Notes under the pieces: generated by a model
The model's input: only the letters and a program-made list of their open reading frames with translations
The model's database searches: none
What the model was told of the DNA's origin: nothing
Virus record (IMG/VR): IMGVR_UViG_3300049911_000211
Span: 1 to 28,889 of that record
Direction: 5' to 3' (one strand)
Length of the DNA: 28,889 bases
DNA from: a virus
Translations under genes and position numbers: made by a program
Part shown: positions 1 through 5,380 of the stretch, in pieces
How positions within the stretch are numbered: the first letter of the stretch is position 1
Layout of the letters: each line of letters begins with the position of its first letter

Positions 1-675
1 GTCTGGTAGCGGCGCAAGGTGCTTTCCGTCGCAGAAGGCTTGGAAGCTTGATTCTTCGCCTTCTATTTTTTCTTCTATAATGACAGAACCGTACTGGTAG
101 TTTGAGAGAAAATGCTCGAAAAGCTGCTCGCGATTCGAGAAGTGGTCTCCCCAGACGCCGACGCCTTTTCCCGCCGCTGGTTTGTCTGGTTTTACGACTG
201 CGTGATTGTCAAGTGTGTCAAGCCAGTCGTAAACCGCTTTCTTTACTTCTGACGTGTTCTTGTAGTCTTTTGGATCGTAGATTTTGAAGCGTGGGTTTAC
301 ACTCGGCACTATCTTCTGGAACAGCAGTCGTTGCTGGACTTTGCTTTCCTCGATGGCGTATTCTTTGGTTGGGCATATCATCGGTATGCCCGTTTTCTTT
401 TCGATGAGGTCGCGGATGCCTTCGATGATAGGCTTTTCCGGGCCGACTATGCCGAAGTCTATGCGGTCTTTGTTTGCTTCTGCGAGTTTTGAGATTTCGT
501 TGATGTTCAGGTCTGGGATGACGACGTGTTTTGTGGAGTTTCTGAGGTTGAAGGGGTTGAGTTGTTTGTCGGCGACGTAGAGTTCAGTGTTGTATTCTGT
601 GCTTCTTGTGAAGGCGTCGACCATGGCTACTTCTCTTGAACCGTAGGATACTACGAGTATACCAACTTTCTCCAT
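1..675 (-). CDS. purD: Phosphoribosylamine--glycine ligase (GAR synthetase), 3' end outside window
   Basis: ATP-grasp enzyme joining glycine to phosphoribosylamine in the second step of purine synthesis; cytosolic. The ATG at 675-673 opens with a Rossmann-like ILVVSYGSREVAMV, in the place of the family's GxGxREHAL motif. It continues with FGIVGPEKPI, the GIPMICPTKEYA segment, VVKPDKPAAGKGVGVWG (the ATP-grasp nucleotide loop) and VIIEEKIEGEESSFQAF. All match PurD in order. About 225 N-terminal residues are present and the rest runs off the left edge. The gene begins 50 bp after the purF stop on the same strand, so the two are probably cotranscribed. The first motif is degenerate (SYGSRE rather than GSGARE). 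The family call is secure; this is a host housekeeping gene. Confidence 0.85.
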   Translation of the reverse strand, partial: MEKVGILVVSYGSREVAMVDAFTRSTEYNTELYVADKQLNPFNLRNSTKHVVIPDLNINEISKLAEANKDRIDFGIVGPEKPIIEGIRDLIEKKTGIPMICPTKEYAIEESKVQQRLLFQKIVPSVNPRFKIYDPKDYKNTSEVKKAVYDWLDTLDNHAVVKPDKPAAGKGVGVWGDHFSNREQLFEHFLSNYQYGSVIIEEKIEGEESSFQAFCDGKHLAPLPD

Positions 676-725
676 AATTGACCCGTCAGACTTTGATGAA
701 CTTGAATGATTAGTTTGCCCTTGCG

Positions 726-2243
726 CTATGATGTCTCGGCGGCTTCTTCTATTTCGTAGATTCTGCCTGTTTCTTCGTAGCCTTCTAGGAATTTCTTCTT
801 CATTTTGTCGGCGATTTTCTGAGCCTGCGGCGTGGGGTATTCGCCTGTTATGCATGCGGTGCAGAGCTGGTTTCGTGTAAAGCCTATTGCCTTGACTAGT
901 CCTTCTATTGATTGGTAGCATACGGCGCTGGCGCCTATGATTCTGGCTATTTCTTCTGGAGTGTGTTGTGAGCCTATGAGTTGGCCGTATGTTGCCATGT
1001 CTATGCCGTATAGGCATGGGCCGATTATGCGTGGGAATGTTACGAACATGTAGACTTTTTTGGCGCCCATTCTGCGGAGTTTTTCTACTGTGACTCTGGT
1101 GGTGTCTCCTCGGACTATGCTGTCTTCGGTGAGTATTACTCGTTTTTCTCTGATTTTTGGCGCGAGGATGTTGATTTTTCTGTCTATGGTTGACTGTCGT
1201 TCCTTGTTGAGAAGGATGAAGGCTCTTTCGGTGACATACCTGTGTCTTCGTGAGGCTCTTTCCCATCTCAGTCCAGATTGTTCGTGGACGCCCATGGCGG
1301 GGTCGTCGCCTGTCTCAGGCACTGAGAGGATTATGTCAGCGTTCTTGACGATTTCGGGGTTTTCTCTTACGAGGTTTCTGCCGAATTCTTCGCGTATTTC
1401 GTAAACGTATTTGTCATCGAATATGGAGTCTGGTCTTGCGAAGTAGGCGAATTCGAACGCGCAGAAAGCTTTTCTTTCGCCTTCGACGAGTTTTTGTCTC
1501 ATGAATCCGCTTGGCGAGACCTTTACGAGTTCGCCTGGTTCGAGTTCAAAGTCTCTTTCGAAGCCGTTTATGTCCAAGCTTACGGTTTCTGACGAGAAAG
1601 CGTAGGTTGACCCGTCCCTGCTGTGGCCGGCGCATAATGGCCTTATTCCGTGGGGGTCTTTGAAGGCGAAGAATTGGCCGTCCCGTGTGACGCATGCTAC
1701 GGAGAAGGCTCCGTCTATTTCTTGCATGCATGCCTTGACGGCGGAGGCGATGCCCTTGCCCTTTAGCATTTCAATCATGAGCTTGTGGCAGACGAGTTCG
1801 GCGTCGCATTCGTATGAGAAGTCTGGGAATTTTGTTTTGATTTCCTTTGAGAGTTGGAATACGTTGACGATGTTGCCGTTGAAGGAGATGGCGATTTTCA
1901 GCCCGTTTTTGGAGGCGGTTACGGGTTGTGTGCCCCTTATTAAGGATTTTTCGTCTGTTTTTCCGGATGTTGTGTATCTGACATTTCCGATGCCTAGGTT
2001 TCCTGGGAGTCGTCCGAACCATTCTTGGATGGCGCTTGACTTTATTTTGGGAACGAGGTCTAGGCTTCGGTGGATGTGGAACTTCCCTTCGTGAAATGTG
2101 AGGAAGCCGTGTGATTGGTGGCCTCGATGGTTTTGAGCTCGGAGTCCCCAGTATATGTATGAGAATATGGGTTGGTTTTCGTAGTTGATTGCGGCGAAGA
2201 CTCCACAGCCTACGTTGGTTTCCCCCTCTCTGATGATTCGCAA
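726..2243 (-). CDS. purF: Amidophosphoribosyltransferase (PRPP amidotransferase)
   Basis: Commits PRPP to purine synthesis by transferring glutamine-derived ammonia. I start it at TTG 2243, giving a 505-residue protein with a 12-residue propeptide before catalytic Cys13 (NVGCGVFAA); autocleaved propeptides of this size are known in Bacillus-type PurF. The glutaminase domain follows (WGLRAQNHRGHQSHG), then the PRTase domain with the PRPP loop VILTEDSIVRGDTTR at about 369-383. Four cysteines sit where the 4Fe-4S ligands of the Bacillus enzyme lie: CAFEFAYFARPDS, GPCLYGIDM, and LCTAC near the end. The frame stays open to an ATG at 2438, but that would add 65 unrelated residues and overlap the divergent gene at 2385. 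No ribosome binding site precedes the TTG, so translation may be leaderless. Upstream partner of purD. Confidence 0.93.
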   Translation of the reverse strand: MRIIREGETNVGCGVFAAINYENQPIFSYIYWGLRAQNHRGHQSHGFLTFHEGKFHIHRSLDLVPKIKSSAIQEWFGRLPGNLGIGNVRYTTSGKTDEKSLIRGTQPVTASKNGLKIAISFNGNIVNVFQLSKEIKTKFPDFSYECDAELVCHKLMIEMLKGKGIASAVKACMQEIDGAFSVACVTRDGQFFAFKDPHGIRPLCAGHSRDGSTYAFSSETVSLDINGFERDFELEPGELVKVSPSGFMRQKLVEGERKAFCAFEFAYFARPDSIFDDKYVYEIREEFGRNLVRENPEIVKNADIILSVPETGDDPAMGVHEQSGLRWERASRRHRYVTERAFILLNKERQSTIDRKINILAPKIREKRVILTEDSIVRGDTTRVTVEKLRRMGAKKVYMFVTFPRIIGPCLYGIDMATYGQLIGSQHTPEEIARIIGASAVCYQSIEGLVKAIGFTRNQLCTACITGEYPTPQAQKIADKMKKKFLEGYEETGRIYEIEEAAETS

Positions 2244-2293
2244 GTAAGAGGAGGGATGTTTATCAGCTTTTAGGACATTTTCAAATAAAATCG

Positions 2294-2318
2294 TTATCTC
2301 CACTACATTATCTCCACT
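2294..2318. repeat. Two 11-bp direct repeats between divergent genes
   Basis: TTATCTCCACT occurs at 2294-2304 and again at 2308-2318, a 14-bp period, in the 141-bp gap between purF and the divergent gene at 2385. An AT-rich block (AAATAAAAT, about 2283-2291) just upstream could serve as a TATA box for the rightward gene. The repeats would then sit near the transcript start, as an operator would. No function is proven. Confidence 0.4.
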
Positions 2319-2384
2319 GATTTCTCCCGCGCAATCCCCTCTTTTTCTGTTTTCAAGCGCAAGCGCGAAAGTGGAGGCTTCCGT

Positions 2385-2573
2385 TTGAGCAGTAATGAAA
2401 TGCGCCAGACGCAACAGTACTGCCCAGACACAGATCACGTCGTAGTACTCAAAATTGAAGGTGTCGTTAAGGGCACCTTAATTGAAGGTGAAGTTGTTGG
2501 CTGTAACCGTGTATGCGCTAAAGACAAGCCTTTCTGCTGGAAAAAACGCCGCATTTCAACAAGCCTATGGTGA
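2385..2573 (+). CDS. Small cysteine-containing protein (possibly the 5' half of a frameshifted gene)
   Basis: 62 residues from a TTG start with a strong GGAGG (2372-2376) 8 nt upstream. That spacing is the main reason to believe the gene and this start. Cysteines are spaced like metal ligands: YCPDTDH near residue 13, then GCNRVCAKDKPFCW. The middle (VVVLKIEGVVKGTLIEGE) reads as beta strands. The last few residues (KRRISTSLW) look out of place. The frame one base away continues as a plausible zinc-binding protein from the A6 run at 2541-2546, so this may be the first half of one 111-residue protein. Divergent from purF and probably the first gene of the foreign element or of an early operon. 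Function unknown. Confidence 0.55.
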   Translation: MSSNEMRQTQQYCPDTDHVVVLKIEGVVKGTLIEGEVVGCNRVCAKDKPFCWKKRRISTSLW

Positions 2574-2721
2574 TTTTCTGGCAGGGAAAATTACGGTAAA
2601 ATGCTCTTTCTGCGGCCACACCTGGACACCTAGGGTTCCAAAACCGAAGGAATGCCCGCGCTGCAAGAGAAGGCTGGACCGAGTCCGGAGGCGTCTGCCA
2701 AAATGCTTCAGAAACATGTGA
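2482..2721 (+). CDS. Small zinc-ribbon-like protein (start uncertain)
   Basis: The C-terminal half is a clear two-knuckle zinc site: KCSFCGHTW, then KECPRCKRRLD, followed by a basic tail (RVRRRLPK). The first possible start is TTG 2482, but the part before about 2540 lies inside the preceding gene in another frame and reads poorly. The convincing coding stretch begins near NAAFQQAYGDFLAGK. There is no well-placed ATG or ribosome binding site for a shorter version. It is either translated from a weak internal start or, more likely, is the 3' half of the gene starting at 2385, joined through the A6 run. Zinc ribbons of this kind bind DNA, RNA or protein; the partner is unknown. Confidence 0.5.
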   Translation: MKVKLLAVTVYALKTSLSAGKNAAFQQAYGDFLAGKITVKCSFCGHTWTPRVPKPKECPRCKRRLDRVRRRLPKCFRNM

Positions 2722-2729
2722 GTTGACGA

Positions 2730-3188
2730 TTGTTGGGCGAAGATAATAGTAGAAAAGAGATAGATAGAAAGAAAGAAGAATTAATAATTAATATTAATAA
2801 TAAATCTACTATCAACGCGTTCAGCTTTCCCGCGAATAAGTTAGAAATACTTGAAAAGTTCAGGCAGATTGCCAGGCGAGAGAAAGGCCACCGAGGGTTC
2901 AGTCTCAAACTTCAAGAAATGATAATAAAAGAGGTTGGAGAGCATTGGCGTGGCAACGAGCAGTTACTTATGGATCATTATGTAAACCCTGACGCTCCAA
3001 ACCCGAACCATTCTCTCTGCAACTATCAGCGCGGCCATAAAAGAGATGGGAAAGTTTTTTGCACTAATCCCTCAGCGGTTCCAAGACACAATATGATTGT
3101 TGACAAGGGAATCGAAGGCATGTGGATCCCCGGCGTGTCGTGCTACAGCTGCAAAAGCAATCGTCTCAAGGGGGCGGACAAAAAATGA
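2730..3188 (+). CDS. Putative DNA-binding protein with ribbon-helix-helix-like N-terminus and Cys-rich C-terminus
   Basis: 152 residues from TTG 2730. After a charged Lys/Asn-rich head (residues 1-28) comes a strand (INAFSFPANK), a helix (LEILEKFRQIARREK), a turn (GHRGF) and a second helix (SLKLQEMIIKEVGEHW). That layout resembles a ribbon-helix-helix domain. The C-terminal half carries potential zinc ligands: LCNYQRGH, KVFCTN and CYSCKSNRL. The DNA for residues 10-28 is very AT-rich (about 2760-2815). The stop overlaps the next ATG (ATGA at 3185-3188), so the genes are coupled. I do not recognise the family; a regulator or nucleic-acid-binding role is inference from the fold pattern. Confidence 0.6.
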   Translation: MLGEDNSRKEIDRKKEELIININNKSTINAFSFPANKLEILEKFRQIARREKGHRGFSLKLQEMIIKEVGEHWRGNEQLLMDHYVNPDAPNPNHSLCNYQRGHKRDGKVFCTNPSAVPRHNMIVDKGIEGMWIPGVSCYSCKSNRLKGADKK

Positions 3189-3385
3189 TTTGCTACGAGC
3201 ATGTGTGTACTCGTAGTAAGGGCCCTTTTTCGTCTGTGAAACCCTGCGCAATCGGTGTTTCTAGGCCTCGGCCGGGGCATGGGAAAAGTCCATGCATTTC
3301 ACGATCATGCATTCTGGGGTTTGTTGGTGTAGGGCAACAGGGCCTAGTCTCTTATGTTGTTGATGTTGGTGGTTTCGATGGTTGA
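3185..3385 (+). CDS. Hypothetical small Cys-containing protein
   Basis: 66 residues from ATG 3185, which overlaps the previous stop by 4 nt (ATGA), with a G-rich ribosome-binding-like stretch (GGGGGCGG) just upstream. It has scattered cysteines (ICYEHVC near the start, PCISRSC near residue 38) and a hydrophobic Gly-rich end. There is no recognisable domain. The frame also reads upstream inside the previous gene, so length alone does not prove coding. The case rests on the tight overlap and on the gap it fills between two better genes. Confidence 0.42.
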   Translation: MICYEHVCTRSKGPFSSVKPCAIGVSRPRPGHGKSPCISRSCILGFVGVGQQGLVSYVVDVGGFDG

Positions 3386-3905
3386 GCAGTCTACACAAGA
3401 ATCTACTGTAGGGGCCGCGCAGACCATGGGAGAAACTGCTAAAAAACGCAGTCAAGAGGAGAAAGTTGGGCGGCTTAAGTATAATCAGCAGCTCCTCAAG
3501 CGGATCCTATCGGAGATCCAGCAGCTTCGGGGGACGCAGCGGATAATTCTTAACGGTTTGAAGGGCGCCGGCTACTTTCATTTTAGCATGCCGATGCTTC
3601 ATAAGATTTCTTGCGTCGACCAAGTTGATATCGAGATCCTGGAAGCGGTTCACGAGGCTGGCGTGCAGGGCATTTACCCGAAGGACGTTGCGAGCCAACT
3701 GAAGCAGTACGGCTTGAGGTATTGGCACGTTAGCCGTAGAATCTTGCGCATGAATAGGCGTCTGGAATATGAGACTGGCGAGAAATTGTTTGAGAAGCGA
3801 GGCTGGAAATGGGCCCTAACGCGGTTTGCGTTCGACGTTTGGGGCGAAACTGAGGCGGTTGTCGGTTCTGGCGAATCGGGTTCCGTTACCTCTTCGGTTG
3901 ATTAG
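3378..3905 (+). CDS. Winged-helix DNA-binding protein
   Basis: 175 residues from ATG 3378; an ATG at 3354 is also in frame, but it would add only hydrophobic residues and overlap the previous gene further. The first third is polar and charged with a probable coiled coil (LKYNQQLLKRILSEIQQLRG). Residues about 85-150 look like a winged helix: VDIEILEAVHEAG, then the recognition-type unit YPKDVASQLKQYGLRYWHV, then a basic wing (RRLEYETGEKLFEKRGWKW). The tail is Gly/Ser-rich. It ends a run of four or five small plus-strand genes. A transcription regulator is most likely; a replication or packaging DNA-binding role is possible. Confidence 0.65.
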   Translation: MVEQSTQESTVGAAQTMGETAKKRSQEEKVGRLKYNQQLLKRILSEIQQLRGTQRIILNGLKGAGYFHFSMPMLHKISCVDQVDIEILEAVHEAGVQGIYPKDVASQLKQYGLRYWHVSRRILRMNRRLEYETGEKLFEKRGWKWALTRFAFDVWGETEAVVGSGESGSVTSSVD

Positions 3906-3945
3906 CCTTTTCTGCGTTGCTGTTACTTTTCGGTTGATGGTTAGC
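3885..3945. repeat. Imperfect 22-24-bp direct repeat
   Basis: A GTTAC...TTCGGTTGAT...TTAGC-type unit occurs at 3885-3906 and, with small indels, at 3922-3945, a period of about 37 bp. The first copy forms the last codons and stop of the winged-helix gene; the second lies upstream of the AbrB promoter. It could be a binding-site pair or a leftover duplication from insertion of the 4005-5160 cassette. Confidence 0.45.
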
Positions 3946-3951
3946 GTTTTC

Positions 3952-3971
3952 GGTACCTAAAAACTTATAAA
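3952..3971 (+). promoter_or_regulatory. Archaeal promoter of the AbrB-like gene, with GGTACCTAA box
   Basis: TTATAAA at 3965-3971 is a good archaeal TATA box. A transcript starting about 25 bp downstream would begin near 3994-3998, leaving fewer than 12 nt before ATG 4005, so the message is nearly leaderless. GGTACCTAA (3952-3960) abuts it on the upstream side, where TFB or a regulator would bind. The same 9-mer appears in the promoter of the convergent gene. Confidence 0.6.
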
Positions 3972-4004
3972 GTAGAACATCTATTTTACGCAATAGGTGC
4001 CTCA

Positions 4005-4184
4005 ATGCGGTTACAGAAACAACTTTCGAGAAAAGTAGCGGACAAAAAATACCCAAAGTATGTTATCACTATTTCACCCAAATACATCGAACAATTAGGT
4101 TGGAAAGAGGGTACTGAATTGGAAGCGAAAGTCAGGGATGGAAAAGTTATCTTGTACCCGAAACCAGCCGAGGTACACGAATAG
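4005..4184 (+). CDS. AbrB/SpoVT-type swapped-hairpin regulator, 59 aa
   Basis: 59 residues. MRLQKQLSRKVADKKY leads into the typical AbrB-fold core: YVITISPKYIEQLGWKEG (strand plus short helix), then TELEAKVRDGKVILYPKP (paired strands). This is the usual layout of archaeal AbrB-like transition regulators and antitoxins, which bind DNA as dimers through a basic edge. A TATA box at 3965-3971 makes the message almost leaderless. Its 3' end overlaps the 3' end of the minus-strand Ntn hydrolase by 38 bp. With the shared promoter motif, this suggests that it regulates itself and that neighbour. The family is clear; whether it is an antitoxin or a general repressor is not. Confidence 0.8.
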   Translation: MRLQKQLSRKVADKKYPKYVITISPKYIEQLGWKEGTELEAKVRDGKVILYPKPAEVHE

Positions 4185-5088
4185 TTGTTTCTGATGGCAG
4201 CAACACTTTTGACTGCAATTTAGTTATCTTTGTATCATGGATTAAGTCATCAAATCTCTTGACTCCAGCCTCAATGTTATTCAAGACTTCTTTTTCATTC
4301 TCGAAAACAAGTCTGCCACAACGCCCATCATTAAATACGACATAAGCCTCTGGAGGAAATTCGTCAGAATATCCAACGGAAGACTCTTTCGCTATTTTTT
4401 GCACATACGTGATCGTTAAGAAAGCGAGAGCCACAAGGTCGTACATGCCATTATTGAAATTGTACAAACGATCAAAGAATTGTCTCACGTGAGGATAGCC
4501 TGACCCTATCGCGAAATAGTTTTCAACTTCGTGTTCATGTCCATCACAATCTATATAGTGTAATGAAGGCAGAACACCCACATCTTTTCTGACTCCAATC
4601 AACACATCGAGAGGGTTCGATGTTTCTTCTTTGCGTTGTTTGCTGATTTCTCTAATCAGTTGTTTACAGTCATCCATGAAGCGTTCGTATGTATAAAAAT
4701 AGGGAATCAGCATGGGGGTGCCACTTTCAATTATTGGGGGCATAGTCTTTTCGACTGATTCTCTAGTCTGTTGTGTTACTCGCGCTCTTGGTTCAAGCTG
4801 TTCCAGATAGTTTATTGCTTGTTCGCGTGTGAATCCTGTTCTTAACAAAGCCTCGATGTTTGAAATCTTGTACTCAATTAATCTTTGCCCTACGATCAAA
4901 GGTATCTTTCTGTTAAATTCCAAGAATAGGTCGCTGTATCCCGCTGCACCTACGATAAATGGAGCTTGAGGCATTGGGCGCAAGATTTTTGGTGCAAAAC
5001 TCTCCTCACCCGACGTTATATCGATGATCTTGGTATCTGAGACTAGAGCAACACCATGTGTGCATTTGAAACCTATTATCAATGTCAT
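4147..5088 (-). CDS. Proteasome-like N-terminal-nucleophile hydrolase (peptidase T1 type)
   Basis: The start chosen is ATG 5088, preceded by GAAGG at 8 nt and by a TATA box, giving 313 residues. Removing Met exposes Thr1 in TLIIGFKCTHGVALVSDTK. Asp falls at position 17 and Lys at 33 (ESFAPKI), the catalytic spacing of 20S proteasome beta subunits. Downstream proteasome-like landmarks follow: FIVGAAGYSD, DVLIGV, LHYIDCDG, VENYFAIGSGYPHVRQFF and a late AYVVFNDGRCG. The usual Asp166/Ser169 pair appears as Glu/Val (KESSVG). It is about 100 residues longer than a beta subunit, mainly through a helical insertion near residues 60-150 and a C-terminal tail. The frame continues upstream to an ATG at 5160, but the TATA box lies inside that extension. 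A threonine peptidase or amidase is likely; substrate unknown. Confidence 0.75.
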   Translation of the reverse strand: MTLIIGFKCTHGVALVSDTKIIDITSGEESFAPKILRPMPQAPFIVGAAGYSDLFLEFNRKIPLIVGQRLIEYKISNIEALLRTGFTREQAINYLEQLEPRARVTQQTRESVEKTMPPIIESGTPMLIPYFYTYERFMDDCKQLIREISKQRKEETSNPLDVLIGVRKDVGVLPSLHYIDCDGHEHEVENYFAIGSGYPHVRQFFDRLYNFNNGMYDLVALAFLTITYVQKIAKESSVGYSDEFPPEAYVVFNDGRCGRLVFENEKEVLNNIEAGVKRFDDLIHDTKITKLQSKVLLPSETTIRVPRLVSGTR

Positions 5089-5111
5089 CCGTTTAGCCTT
5101 CAGTCTATCTG

Positions 5112-5145
5112 TTAGGTACCTATCGTATGATTTCTTGTATAAATT
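5112..5145 (-). promoter_or_regulatory. Promoter and operator-like palindrome of the Ntn hydrolase
   Basis: On the minus strand AATTTATAC (5145-5137) is a TATA-like box. The expected transcript start falls near 5116, inside the perfect palindrome TAGGTACCTA (5113-5122). Minus-strand GGTACCTAA (5120-5112) is identical to the box beside the AbrB TATA at 3952-3960. A dimeric regulator bound here would block initiation. Confidence 0.5.
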
Positions 5146-5175
5146 GTTATCTCTCATCATTCAAACTATCTCCAT

Positions 5176-5221
5176 CAACCGAAGAGTAACACCGCTACAA
5201 AATGTCTCGAACAACCGAAGA
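5176..5221. repeat. Direct repeat CAACCGAAGA, two copies
   Basis: CAACCGAAGA occurs at 5176-5185 and 5212-5221 (36-bp period), each followed within a base or two by GTAACA. The pair lies between the divergent Ntn hydrolase promoter and the promoter of the virion operon, a natural place for a regulator. The rest of the 5161-5247 stretch shows no gene. Confidence 0.4.
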
Positions 5222-5247
5222 CGTAACAGAACCACGAATCGCAACTG

Positions 5248-5258
5248 TTATAAATTAA
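5248..5258 (+). promoter_or_regulatory. TATA box of the virion gene cluster
   Basis: TTATAAATTAA is the best rightward TATA element before the first structural gene. Initiation about 25 bp downstream (near 5275) would leave a leader of about 105 nt before ATG 5381; this leader contains a strong stem-loop. Confidence 0.5.
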
Positions 5259-5284
5259 CTCTTGCGTATTACTATATCGAACAG

Positions 5285-5329
5285 GCAGCCTGGGAAAACA
5301 GTGAGCTTCAACGCTCAATCCCGGGCTGC
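5285..5329 (+). promoter_or_regulatory. Structured 5' leader: 11-bp stem with nested 5-bp hairpin
   Basis: GCAGCCTGGGA (5285-5295) pairs with TCCCGGGCTGC (5319-5329) over 11 bp with one G-U wobble. Inside, TGAGC (5302-5306) pairs with GCTCA (5313-5317) around a 6-nt loop. A 10-bp palindrome GCTTCGAAGC (5328-5337) adjoins. The element lies in the predicted untranslated leader of the virion operon, about 50 nt before ATG 5381, whose ribosome binding site is weak. It could control translation or RNA stability. Confidence 0.5.
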
Positions 5330-5380
5330 TTCGAAGCTTATTGTTTTCTCCGGGCTGACCCACATGTATGAGCCTTTGAT

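Noticed and set aside
2244-2438. N-terminal extension of PurF to ATG 2438
   Set aside because: It would put 77 residues before the Cys nucleophile and overlap a gene with a good ribosome binding site on the other strand; a 12-residue propeptide fits the family.
5089-5160. 24-residue N-terminal extension of the Ntn hydrolase
   Set aside because: The TATA box lies inside it, and ATG 5088 places Thr directly after Met with a ribosome binding site upstream.
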